This document shows, in pieces, positions 1 to 7,825 of a stretch of DNA of 64,000 nt. Location: contig NZ_CP102592.1 of assembly GCF_025666195.1 (NCBI RefSeq), positions 186,001 through 250,000 on the forward strand. Reading direction: 5' to 3'. Position numbers and translations under genes: made by a program. Within the stretch, counting starts at the first letter, position 1, and each line of letters starts with the position of its first letter. The DNA is from Xanthomonas sp. CFBP 8443 (GTDB lineage: Bacteria > Pseudomonadota > Gammaproteobacteria > Xanthomonadales > Xanthomonadaceae). The notes beneath the pieces were generated by a model, which was given only the letters and a program-made list of their open reading frames with translations, was not told where the DNA came from and ran no database searches.

Positions 1-2
1 CC

Positions 3-2231
3 ATCGCCAGCACCAACGCGGGCAACAGCGAGCTGACCGCCGACTCGCTGACGTATACCGATCTGAAGAACCAGATGGGCTACAGCGCCGCGTCGGGCAG
101 CATCAGCGGCGGGTTCGGGAGCACCGGCAACGGTCAATCGTCCACCGGTGCCGATGGCAATACGGTGGGCGGCCAGGCCAAGGACATCGGAAACACCATC
201 GCCAACGGCAATTATGGTCAGGCCAACACCGCCAACTTCAGCGGCGGCGTCCCGATGTCCGAAAGTGGCAAGGACACCTCGACCACGCGGGCCACGCTGA
301 CCGAAGGCAAGATCGTCATCGGTGGCAAGAGCACTACGGCGGCGGCGACGGGAATCAATACCGACGCCAGCAAAGGGAATGAGGTGCTTGATGCGCTACC
401 GGATGTACGCAAGGTGCTGGTTGAACAGCAGGCGATGGCGGCGGCCACCGGGACGGTGGTGCAGACCAGCCAGCAGATTGGTGGCGACATTGCGGCCAAC
501 GCGGCGACCAAAGCCGCCGATGCGCGCGCGGCCTACTTGAAAGGACTCAGCAATGCTCAACGAGAGGCGTTCGCGAAACTGGACCCGGCAGCACAGCAGA
601 ACCTTCTGCTGAGCCAGAGCGCGGCTTACCGCGACGCTTACGCCACTGAGAAGCAATGGGGCATCGGCGGTGACTACAGCCGAGCGCTGCAGGCGGTGAC
701 GACGGCGCTGGTGGGCAGCGTGTCGGGCCAGGCCGCCAGCCAGGTGGCGGGCAATGCGCTGGCGCCCTATGCGGCGCAGTTGGTCGGCCAGACCTTCGAC
801 GGCAACCACGGCAGCGATCCGAACGCAGCGGCGCAGGTGCTTTCGCACGCGCTGCTGGGCGCGGTGTTGGCGGAGGTGAATGGTACGTCGGGCACCGGTG
901 GCGCTCTGGCCGGGGCGGGTGGCGAATTGGCGGCGCAATGGCTGACCAAGGAGTTGTACGGTAACGACCCGCGCGCGATCGACTCGGAGGGCAAGTTCAA
1001 CCCGAACCTGCTGCCGGAAGAGGACAAGCAGACGATCGTGGCACTGTCGCAGGCGGTCGGTGCGCTGGTTGGGGGGATGGCGGGAGAGAGCATGAATGAT
1101 GCCGCCGTCGGAGGCGCTATCGCACGCAATGCGGTGGAAAACAACTGGTTGAAGGAAGATGAAGCCGCCTTGAAAAAGGTCGCTCAGGCCGAGTGCACGG
1201 CAGCGAACAAACTGTCATGCGACATCGTAGACGCCATAAATAAGTTAGATGAAGCACGGGACGCTGACTACGCTGCAAATGTCGCCTTGGCGGGCGCGAA
1301 TATGGATTCGCACGGTATTCCGCACACGCTTGGCGAACTCGACTTCTATATGGAAGGCTACTGGAAAGCCAACGGTTTGGGCGGTCAAAAGGACGCCATA
1401 TTTACAAACGGTCTAGTTCGTACTTACCCGACGTTTGGACAGGATCTCTACGATCTTCTAGGAAGTGCACCAAAGCTGCTGCCGGACTTGTTACTCGGTA
1501 AAAACACATTCGTGGCTGTGGGGATACTGAATCAAGGTCTTTTAAATGCGGGTGGTGAGACGTTTGCGGCATGGCAGGATCTTGTCCAGCCCGGCCAGGC
1601 GAGCAATTACTTCACTGGTAAGCCTGTGGAGGGCGCAGATGCTTGGTCTGCACGCTTCCTGAGTGCTGTGGGAATAGTCCAGACTGCTTTGACAGGAGGC
1701 GGGAGTAACGTCGCACGCGCCGGTATGAACGCTGCCGGCGAAGTAGCTGAGACTGGCACCTTGGCGGGTGCTACCGTCCCTAAAGAAACTTCAAAAAATC
1801 TGCTTGGTAATGCTGATAAAATGCTTCCCGATGCCATCAATGGCGATGGCTTGTCTCGCCGGACAGCCAGGGATGTAATAAGCGAAATAAATTCGGGAAA
1901 TCTTCCCGGAACACCTATCGGTGGAACCGGTTCGCCCCGTGAAATGCTGCCTACTTCCAATCCCAGTGCGGCGGCTGAGGGGTTTGCAATGGAGTTCTTC
2001 GGGGGTAAAGTTCCATCTGATGCGATTCTTATGAAAGATGGAGCATGGCGAGCACAAATTCCAGGGGGTGATACGTGGGTTACATATCGCCCAGCAGGAG
2101 TGGCGAGCGGAAAAACAAAGTCAACTACAGCCACAGTAGAAATAAATAGACCTGATGTAAACTTGGTGAATGGTCATAAGCCATTGAAGCTTAAATTTCC
2201 ATTGACTGGGGAAACTGGGCCTGGGGGTTAA
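3..2231 (+). CDS. CdiA/filamentous haemagglutinin-type toxin, C-terminal part (5' end outside window)
   Basis: The reading frame is open from base 3 with no plausible start, so this is the last ~742 residues of a longer protein. The first part is the low-complexity C-terminal region of two-partner-secreted haemagglutinins, followed by the pretoxin region (KELYGN, then PEEDKQTIVALSQAVGALVGG) ending in the motif VENN, encoded at 1134-1145. In CdiA proteins VENN marks the junction to a variable toxin module, here about 362 residues (1146-2231). Base composition becomes clearly less GC-rich after about 1,200, as expected for an exchanged toxin module. The final ~130 residues (AMEFFGGKVPSD..., TWVTYRPAG, LKLKFP) look like a compact catalytic domain, but I do not recognise the activity. 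The stop lies one base before the next start, so it is probably co-translated with the putative immunity gene. The CDI role is inferred from family architecture. Confidence 0.85.
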   Translation: MASTNAGNSELTADSLTYTDLKNQMGYSAASGSISGGFGSTGNGQSSTGADGNTVGGQAKDIGNTIANGNYGQANTANFSGGVPMSESGKDTSTTRATLTEGKIVIGGKSTTAAATGINTDASKGNEVLDALPDVRKVLVEQQAMAAATGTVVQTSQQIGGDIAANAATKAADARAAYLKGLSNAQREAFAKLDPAAQQNLLLSQSAAYRDAYATEKQWGIGGDYSRALQAVTTALVGSVSGQAASQVAGNALAPYAAQLVGQTFDGNHGSDPNAAAQVLSHALLGAVLAEVNGTSGTGGALAGAGGELAAQWLTKELYGNDPRAIDSEGKFNPNLLPEEDKQTIVALSQAVGALVGGMAGESMNDAAVGGAIARNAVENNWLKEDEAALKKVAQAECTAANKLSCDIVDAINKLDEARDADYAANVALAGANMDSHGIPHTLGELDFYMEGYWKANGLGGQKDAIFTNGLVRTYPTFGQDLYDLLGSAPKLLPDLLLGKNTFVAVGILNQGLLNAGGETFAAWQDLVQPGQASNYFTGKPVEGADAWSARFLSAVGIVQTALTGGGSNVARAGMNAAGEVAETGTLAGATVPKETSKNLLGNADKMLPDAINGDGLSRRTARDVISEINSGNLPGTPIGGTGSPREMLPTSNPSAAAEGFAMEFFGGKVPSDAILMKDGAWRAQIPGGDTWVTYRPAGVASGKTKSTTATVEINRPDVNLVNGHKPLKLKFPLTGETGPGG

Positions 2232-2232
2232 A

Positions 2233-2754
2233 GTGAAGCATATGAAAAAAGAGATTGTTAAAGAGTTGGCCATTATTATGGACGTGCTTATTCTCAGCGA
2301 AATGCCGGTTATATTCTTTGGGATGGATGGCACAGGGCTTGATGAGTATCCTGCGTGTTCTACATCCTCTCAACAACTATCGGTAGACATGATTTATCGG
2401 TTTATTAAATGTGGGTTAGTAGAATTTCTTCCTGACGACTGGGTAGAGGATGCTGGGTTTAAAAGTATTGATGATTATTTTGAAAAATTAGCCAGCGTCG
2501 ACAAAAATAAAAAATCAACTTCCGTTGAGGGAGTGTCTAGGCAACATGCTTTGGATATGGGGGTTTGGCTTGAGCCTCAGCTGGTTTCAACTGATTTTGG
2601 AGAATCGATTTTTAAAAGATGTTTTGCGGAAAAAGAAGTGAGTGATGATGAATCCCTCGGTAGGTTTAGAGAGGAGCTGGAAAGTTTATTCAAAAAAAAC
2701 AATGTTCCATGGGCAAATAAACCATTAGTTCCCCTTAAGTTAAAAGATGAGTAG
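2233..2754 (+). CDS. Putative CDI immunity protein (CdiI-like), 173 aa
   Basis: Small acidic protein with no signal peptide or membrane segment. It begins one base after the toxin stop codon. A GTG start at 2233 has a GGGGG run (2223-2227) at suitable spacing; ATG at 2242 is the alternative. Base composition is low-GC, matching the toxin tip and unlike the surrounding genes. Position directly downstream of a VENN-type toxin, size and AT-richness are the usual signature of a cognate immunity protein, which would bind the toxin domain in the cytoplasm. I do not recognise the fold from sequence, so the function is inferred from context only. Confidence 0.65.
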   Translation: MKHMKKEIVKELAIIMDVLILSEMPVIFFGMDGTGLDEYPACSTSSQQLSVDMIYRFIKCGLVEFLPDDWVEDAGFKSIDDYFEKLASVDKNKKSTSVEGVSRQHALDMGVWLEPQLVSTDFGESIFKRCFAEKEVSDDESLGRFREELESLFKKNNVPWANKPLVPLKLKDE

Positions 2755-2828
2755 GTGTTTTCGGGTAAATTCAATTGATTGGCTTTATCCAATAACGGGG
2801 CAAGAGGAAATATCCGTTTGGAAATCCG

Positions 2829-3095
2829 CTGCAGGTACTCGGCGCCAGCGTCAACGAGCTGGGCCGCGCCATCAACGGCCTGGGCGGCGTCAACGCAGCC
2901 GCAGCGCCGGCGTTGACGCCGCTACCTGACCGAGACCGATACACGCTTCGTCAATTACGACAACTTCATCAGCAGCGACCGCTGGCTGGCCGGTCTGGGC
3001 TGCGAGGCCACCGGATCGATCAATGGCTGTATCCTGCCAAACGGCGGCGCAAGCTGTACCCGACCCTGCGCGTGGGGAGGGAGGCGCTGGCCCGA
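2829..3095 (+). pseudogene. Decayed filamentous-haemagglutinin fragment
   Basis: Two reading frames each carry a recognisable piece of a haemagglutinin backbone. From 2829 one frame reads LQVLGASVNELGRAINGL. A second frame, starting near 2923, reads YLTETDTRFVNYDNFISSD, a phrase typical of large two-partner-secretion adhesins. The pieces are out of frame with each other, and there is no start or RBS. The rest of 2755-3353 contains no gene I can support. This is most likely a remnant of an earlier cdiA/fha copy or a displaced toxin cassette left after recombination. Confidence 0.6.
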
Positions 3096-3353
3096 AGTTG
3101 GCCCATGGAGTCGGTCTGGAAGTGGCTGCAGCGACTGCGAAACACGTCCTCGACCAGATGGTTGCCCCTTCATAAAAACGTGGGGATGCCTCCACTCTGA
3201 TCCTGTTTCACGGCGCATACGTGCGCTGGCAGCACATCGTCCCTTGGAAAAGCGTAGTTTTCCAGAGCAGCGCGGCCCTTGTCGGACGATCAAACAGCTT
3301 CAGAAGCTCCGCCAGCAGCCGCTATCGCTACCTCAAGTCACGACGAGGTCAGA

Positions 3354-3941
3354 ATGGAACTCCTACCCAAGCTTTTTCTGCTGACCGCACTTTTCGCTGC
3401 AGCTTGTCCAGCAGCGGCCATAAGCGACGACGAGGACGAGCAGGCACGGATAAATCCCGAAAACCAAGCGCGGATCCGCTTTTTTGGGCAGGCCGTGATT
3501 GGCCTGGAGTTCTATCGCAACACCATGTGCTACGGCGGTGATGCTGAAAGCGAAACGCCCTCCAGCAGCGGCTTCGGCGGTGCCTTCGGCAGCAAGAAGA
3601 ACATTTCCCTGGGAATGCCGGTCACCCCTAATGTCACCAACCTCAAACAGCGCAACGGCATCCTGGCCAAGGCGTTTTATCGCGAATACGCCATCACCGC
3701 AGGCGAGCCCATCGCCATCCACGCCTCGTATTATGAAACCACGGGGCCAAGCGGCATTTCGCGCGGCTGCAAGGATTTCGGCGCGTCCTTCGTCCCCGAA
3801 AAAGGCCAGGACTACGAGGTCGCCCTGGATCTCTCGCGCCAGTACTGCCATCTCACCATCTCCAGGATCAGCGAAACCAGCGACGGCGTAGCGCTGGCTC
3901 CGGTCGAATCCAAAGACGCGCAGGAATGTAGCGACGAATAG
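3354..3941 (+). CDS. Exported protein of unknown function, 195 aa
   Basis: Begins with a clear Sec signal peptide (MELLPKLFLLTALFAAACPAAA). The ATG at 3354 is chosen because this signal peptide starts there and GAGG lies about 6 bases upstream; a longer reading from 3279 would bury the signal sequence. The mature part has several cysteines (TMCYGG, RGCKDF, QYCHL). Its C-terminal half contains SFVPEKGQDYEVAL, closely matching FVPQAGQDYEAVL in the protein encoded at 4584-5186, so the two are probably diverged paralogues separated by a repeat element. Function unknown. It would act in the periplasm or envelope. Confidence 0.75.
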   Translation: MELLPKLFLLTALFAAACPAAAISDDEDEQARINPENQARIRFFGQAVIGLEFYRNTMCYGGDAESETPSSSGFGGAFGSKKNISLGMPVTPNVTNLKQRNGILAKAFYREYAITAGEPIAIHASYYETTGPSGISRGCKDFGASFVPEKGQDYEVALDLSRQYCHLTISRISETSDGVALAPVESKDAQECSDE

Positions 3942-3996
3942 GGCCGCTTCGTTGCCGGGTGTGCCAACCGGTATGTGCGAACGCCGGCATTGGTCT

Positions 3997-4196
3997 CCGA
4001 AAACTTGGGGTCAGAGTGAAGTTTCCCTAGTCTCTACATCCGTTGGAACCTATGGCGCCAACATGCGCTGAGCAACAGCCCTTCTTTGCGGCCATTGAGC
4101 GCCGGCTCGGCCATCGTGTCGGCCCCGCTGCGCGGGTGTAAACAGCCGAAGGTCAATTTGACAGAGGGAAAGTTCACTCTGACTCCAGTTTTCTGG
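3997..4196. mobile_element. MITE-like element with ~36-bp imperfect terminal inverted repeats
   Basis: The left end (3997-4032) contains ttggggtcagagtgaagttt. The right end (4160-4196) contains aaagttcactctgactccag, which is its imperfect reverse complement; the match extends on both sides (ccgaaaac / gttttctgg and tccctagtc / gacagaggga). The roughly 130 bp between the arms has no gene. Size, terminal inverted repeats and lack of coding capacity fit a non-autonomous element. The ggggtcagagtga core is familiar from repeat-type sequences in Xanthomonadaceae, but no family assignment is made. It sits inside the otherwise gene-free 3942-4583 spacer. Confidence 0.55.
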
Positions 4197-4208
4197 CGGC
4201 CAAGGTCT

Positions 4209-4235
4209 ACACCGACACCGACACCGACACCGACA
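4209..4235. repeat. Hexanucleotide tandem repeat (acaccg)
   Basis: About four and a half copies of acaccg in a row within the 3942-4583 spacer. No gene overlapping it can be supported. One frame would read Thr-Asp repeats, so it could also be a vestige of an adhesin repeat. The rest of the spacer up to the RBS at about 4571 shows nothing I recognise. Confidence 0.6.
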
Positions 4236-4583
4236 GCGTGTCCGTGGCCGCGGGGCAACGCGCTGCCCGCGGCGGCGGGTGGGTGCCCGAGGCTGAACCC
4301 GAATAGCACCAAAGGCACCGGTAGAAGAGAACGCGCGAAACGCGAATTGCGGCGTATCGCCAGCCTGCATTGTCAGGACTATCCCGACACCGCGTCGGAG
4401 ATGCTCGGATGGTGGATCTGCCTACAGAACAGGACAATACAACAGCGCCGAATCGCAGTCAGGGGATTCCGTTTCGTCGCCGATCGCTTGCGTCGCACCA
4501 GCGACCCATCGCATTCCAGCGATGGGTCGTGCCGCTACGAATGCACAAACATCTCGTGCTGAATACCCAAGGAAGGATCGTCC

Positions 4584-5186
4584 ATGGTCGGTAGAAAACT
4601 CTCGTGGCTGTGCTTGGCGTCGCTTGCCGCGACGACCGCTTCTTGCGCCATCGTCAAGAACGCCCCGCAACTATTCCTCTACGACGAGCCTGCCGACGGC
4701 GAGCGCACGCGCCTGCGTCTGCTGGGCGCAACCGACAACGCCGTGATCTATCCGGGCACCACCTGCAATCGCGGCCATGTACCCGGCTTCGGACGGGTTG
4801 CGTTCTCTCCGTTGACCGCGCATCGGAACCTGCAGATGCCGCGCCTGAGCGATACGCCGAAGCGGTCGCTCGAACTCTATGTCCGCTCCGAACAGCCAGT
4901 CGTGCTGGCGTTCGACGCTGGCGCGTCCGCGCCTGCGGCACCGTGCCCGCCGGCGCCGCCCGGCTACCGCATGGTCTGTAATCGCCCGATCGGCCATGGC
5001 CCCACCTGCATCGCCGCAGGGACGTTCGTGCCGCAAGCGGGGCAGGACTACGAGGCAGTCCTGAACACCGCGTCCGGCGCGTGCAGTCTGGATGTCTATG
5101 CGCTCGTCAAAGACGCCGACGGGCGGATCAACCGTCGCTCGGTGCCCAGTCGTTCGCCCACTTGCCCCGCCGATCAGAAAGAATAG
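4584..5186 (+). CDS. Exported or lipid-anchored protein of unknown function, 200 aa
   Basis: Starts at an ATG with AAGGA about 8 bases upstream. The N-terminus (MVGRKLSWLCLASLAATTASC) is a signal peptide ending in an imperfect lipobox, TASC, so it may be a lipoprotein. The mature protein is rich in proline and cysteine (PGTTCNRGH, PAPPGYRMVCN, GPTCIAAG). The segment FVPQAGQDYEAVL followed by a cysteine matches the protein at 3354-3941, suggesting an old duplication. It lies 9 bases upstream of the next gene and is likely co-transcribed with it. No enzymatic motif was recognised. Confidence 0.75.
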   Translation: MVGRKLSWLCLASLAATTASCAIVKNAPQLFLYDEPADGERTRLRLLGATDNAVIYPGTTCNRGHVPGFGRVAFSPLTAHRNLQMPRLSDTPKRSLELYVRSEQPVVLAFDAGASAPAAPCPPAPPGYRMVCNRPIGHGPTCIAAGTFVPQAGQDYEAVLNTASGACSLDVYALVKDADGRINRRSVPSRSPTCPADQKE

Positions 5187-5195
5187 GGAACGTTC

Positions 5196-5894
5196 ATGTC
5201 GTTGAAAGTGTGGATATATGGGATTGTCGTCGCCGCCGCGGCACCTGTGCTGTTCGGCTGCGCCAGCACCGGGGAAAAGACCGCTTTCGTCGAACCGGCG
5301 CAGAAGCCGTTGACGGTGCTCGCCACTACGGACATGAAGACTCGCGGTCTGCGGGTGGTGCGGCGCTCGCACACCGCCAAGGCGACGAGCCTGAAGGTGA
5401 TGCAGGGAATCTTCGGCGCGATGGGCGGCGGCGTGGGGGTGCAGACCTTCAAGAAGGAGGACCTGCTGGGCGAGCCGAACGAGGCGATCGTCGATCCGGG
5501 TCTGGGTACGCTGCCGGGCGTGCTGGAGGCGCGTTTGCGTGACTATGCAGCCGCGCATCCGCAGGATGTGCCGCCAGCGGCCTTCAAGGTGAAGGCCGAG
5601 AACTGGCTCCTGGTCTACAAGTCGCTGTCGGACGCGAATACGCCGTATGAGCTGCACTTCTCGGTACGGATGGAAGCGCGTCCGGCCGACGTGGCAGGGG
5701 TACGCCAGGCAGTGGTGTCGCAGCGCTGCGCGCCGGCCGTCATCGAGTTGCCGATCGGTGCCTGGGAGGCCGACGACTACGCCGAAGTCAAGCGACGGGC
5801 GGTGGAACTTTCCGAGCAATGCGCGGCCGAGTTCGCGCAGGGCTTCCCGACGCTGTTCGAGAAGGTCGAAGCGATGGCGGTAACGCAGCAATAA
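5196..5894 (+). CDS. Putative lipoprotein of unknown function, 232 aa
   Basis: Signal peptide [22 protein letters not shown] with a plausible lipobox (LFGC), so probably lipidated and anchored in the envelope. The mature part has a conserved-looking basic segment ([20 protein letters not shown]) and two more cysteines ([16 protein letters not shown]). It follows the preceding lipoprotein-like gene by 9 bases, implying an operon. I do not recognise a family. Confidence 0.75.
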   Translation: MSLKVWIYGIVVAAAAPVLFGCASTGEKTAFVEPAQKPLTVLATTDMKTRGLRVVRRSHTAKATSLKVMQGIFGAMGGGVGVQTFKKEDLLGEPNEAIVDPGLGTLPGVLEARLRDYAAAHPQDVPPAAFKVKAENWLLVYKSLSDANTPYELHFSVRMEARPADVAGVRQAVVSQRCAPAVIELPIGAWEADDYAEVKRRAVELSEQCAAEFAQGFPTLFEKVEAMAVTQQ

Positions 5895-6042
5895 TCCTGC
5901 TGTCGCCGCCTGCGCGGCTCTCGTCGGCGTGGCCGCCATCGCCACGATGGCGGTCGCTGCCGACCACCGAATCAGCGCGTCGCAGGCGAACCCGTCGCAG
6001 TTCAGCGCTATGCTGCACGTCATTGCCTGGACGCCGAGCACG

Positions 6043-6693
6043 ATGACCGACACGCCTGCACCCCCCGTACTCTCCGCCATCGAGGCCCGTGCGCTGGGCT
6101 GCCTGATCGAAAAGGAGGCCACCACGCCGGATGCGTATCCGCTCACGGTCAATGCGACGGTGGTGGCGGCCAACCAAAAGACCTCGCGCGAGCCGGTGAT
6201 GGCGTTGAGTCCGGGCGACGTGCAGCATGCGCTGCGTCAATTGGAAGGGCGTGGGCTTGCGCGGCAGCAGTTCTCGTCGCGCGCCGAGCGCTACGAGCAT
6301 CGCCTGGCGGCGGCGCTGGATCTGACCCAGCAGCAGGTGATCCTGGTCGGGCTGCTGTTGTTGCGCGGTCCGCAGACGGTGAACGAGTTGCTGTCGCGGG
6401 CCGAGCGCATGGCGCGGTTCGCCGACGCCGAGGATGTGCGGCACCAGTTGGAGCGGCTGGCGCAACGCCAGTTGGCGGTGCAGTTGCCGCGCGCCAGCGG
6501 CCAGCGCGAGGACCGTTACATGCACCTGCTCGGCGGGCCGATCGATGCGGAGGCGTTGGCGGCATCGTTCAAGTCGCGTCCGGCGGCGTCCGGCAACGAC
6601 GAGCTGGAAGCGCGGGTGCAGGCCTTGGAGGCGGAGCTGGCGGAGCTGCGCGAGATCGTTGCCGGGTTGCAGGCGCAGAGCGGGACGGCGTAG
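6043..6693 (+). CDS. yceH: YceH family protein (DUF480)
   Basis: 216 residues, typical of the YceH/DUF480 family of tandem winged-helix proteins. Signature phrases are [19 protein letters not shown] near the N-terminus, [10 protein letters not shown], and [19 protein letters not shown] in the middle. The C-terminal ~30 residues ([20 protein letters not shown]) form a short coiled coil. ATG 6043 fits the family N-terminus; the longer frame upstream has no family similarity. The molecular role of YceH is not established. It is convergent with, and abuts, a truncated dinB-like gene on the other strand. Confidence 0.9.
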   Translation: MTDTPAPPVLSAIEARALGCLIEKEATTPDAYPLTVNATVVAANQKTSREPVMALSPGDVQHALRQLEGRGLARQQFSSRAERYEHRLAAALDLTQQQVILVGLLLLRGPQTVNELLSRAERMARFADAEDVRHQLERLAQRQLAVQLPRASGQREDRYMHLLGGPIDAEALAASFKSRPAASGNDELEARVQALEAELAELREIVAGLQAQSGTA

Positions 6694-6699
6694 TGCCTC

Positions 6700-6851
6700 A
6701 GGTGATTGAGCGTGCCCAGCAACGAGCCGAAGAAGGCGCCGCGCGGCTGCGCGATGGCGTGTTCCGACAGCGTCGCCGCGGCGGCGTAGAGCCGCTCGTT
6801 CATCCACTGGTTGTAGCGTGCGAGCAGTTGCAGCGATTCCAGGGTGTCCAC
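6700..6851 (-). pseudogene. DinB-family gene, 3' truncated
   Basis: Starting at 6851 on the minus strand, the frame encodes MDTLESLQLLARYNQWMNER and continues to LLGTLNHL, the N-terminal helix region of DinB/YfiT-like four-helix proteins. After about 50 codons it runs into the antisense of the yceH 3' end, where family similarity is lost. The usual length is about 160-170 residues, and the second and third metal-ligand regions are missing. The gene follows the GNAT gene by 3 bases, so they once formed an operon. A deletion or recombination up to the yceH stop codon is the likely cause. Confidence 0.7.
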
Positions 6852-6854
6852 GGC

Positions 6855-7397
6855 TCAGGGGTCCGGTTGCGCGGCGGGTGCCTGCAGGTCGCGCGCGTAC
6901 AGCTCGACGTCGTGCGCGTCGTCCGCGATCCGGATGCGGCGCTGCGCGGTGAAGCCCAGCGCCTGCAACAGCCGGATCGAACGCGGGTTGTCCGGCGCCA
7001 CGATCGCGCATAGGCGCGGCAGTGCCAGGGTGTCCTGCGCGTAGGCCAGGACCGCCTGCGTGGCTTCGCTGGCATAGCCGTGCCCTTGGTAGGCCTGCAA
7101 CAGGGCGTAGCCGAGGTCCGGCGCGGGCAGGGTGGGGCGCAGCACCAGGCCGGCCACGCCGAGCCAGGCGCCGTCGTCGCGGCGTTCCATGGCATACAGG
7201 CCGAAGCCATGCTGGGTGTAGCTGAGCACCGCGCCGTCGGCGAGGTAGCGGCGCGCCTGGGCTTCGTCGCGCACGCCGCGGTCGCCGATATGGGTCAGGA
7301 AGCCGGGGTCGTTGAGCAGCGCCAGCATCGCGGCGGCGTCGCGATCGGGCTCCAGCAAGCGCAGGCGCAGGCGCGCGGTTTCGATCACGGTGGACAT
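6855..7397 (-). CDS. GNAT family N-acetyltransferase (RimJ/RimL-like), 180 aa
   Basis: Begins MSTVIETARLRLRLLEPDRD, the standard N-terminus of RimJ/RimL-type GNAT enzymes. The acetyl-CoA loop is seen as LLQAYQGHGYASEATQAVLAYA, and the late motif as VAPDNPRSIRLLQALGF. ATG at 7397 is preceded by AAGGAA on the minus strand; a frame extending to 7562 is not conserved in character. The acceptor substrate cannot be told from sequence. It lies directly upstream of the truncated dinB-like gene. Confidence 0.88.
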   Translation of the reverse strand: MSTVIETARLRLRLLEPDRDAAAMLALLNDPGFLTHIGDRGVRDEAQARRYLADGAVLSYTQHGFGLYAMERRDDGAWLGVAGLVLRPTLPAPDLGYALLQAYQGHGYASEATQAVLAYAQDTLALPRLCAIVAPDNPRSIRLLQALGFTAQRRIRIADDAHDVELYARDLQAPAAQPDP

Positions 7398-7825
7398 GGC
7401 CGGTTCCTTGCTGGGACGACGAGCGCGCCAGCGTGGCGCGACCTCCGCGGCTTGGCAAGTCGCAGGGGTTCGCCTGGCGCGTAACGCGACTGCAACATCG
7501 CCCTTGCAGGGAAAACCGAGCGGCTGCCCAGCCTGGCAACTCCGTGCGCCGTACCTGCTCAAGCGACGCCATTACACGCAGCCGGGGCGCCCCGTGGCGG
7601 CCAGCAGTGTGCCACAGCCATCGATGCCCATCGCTTCGACACGCATGCTGGGGAATCCCCCATAGCGGCAGCAACGCCCGCCCGCCATCGCACGCGACCC
7701 ACCTCCATCCGCATCGCCGCAGGCCGCCTACGCGACATCGCCCGCAGATGCAAGCCAACCTCCGGTTGGCCATCGGCGAACGTCCAGTTAACAGCTTCAC
7801 GCCCTGTGTCGGTATTCTGGCGCCC
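7398..7825. other. Divergent intergenic region between the GNAT gene and tamA
   Basis: 428 bases without a supportable gene. It must carry promoters for both divergent genes. Upstream of tamA a tattct hexamer near 7811 could be a -10 element, but no convincing -35 partner was found. No REP hairpin was seen here. Confidence 0.5.
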
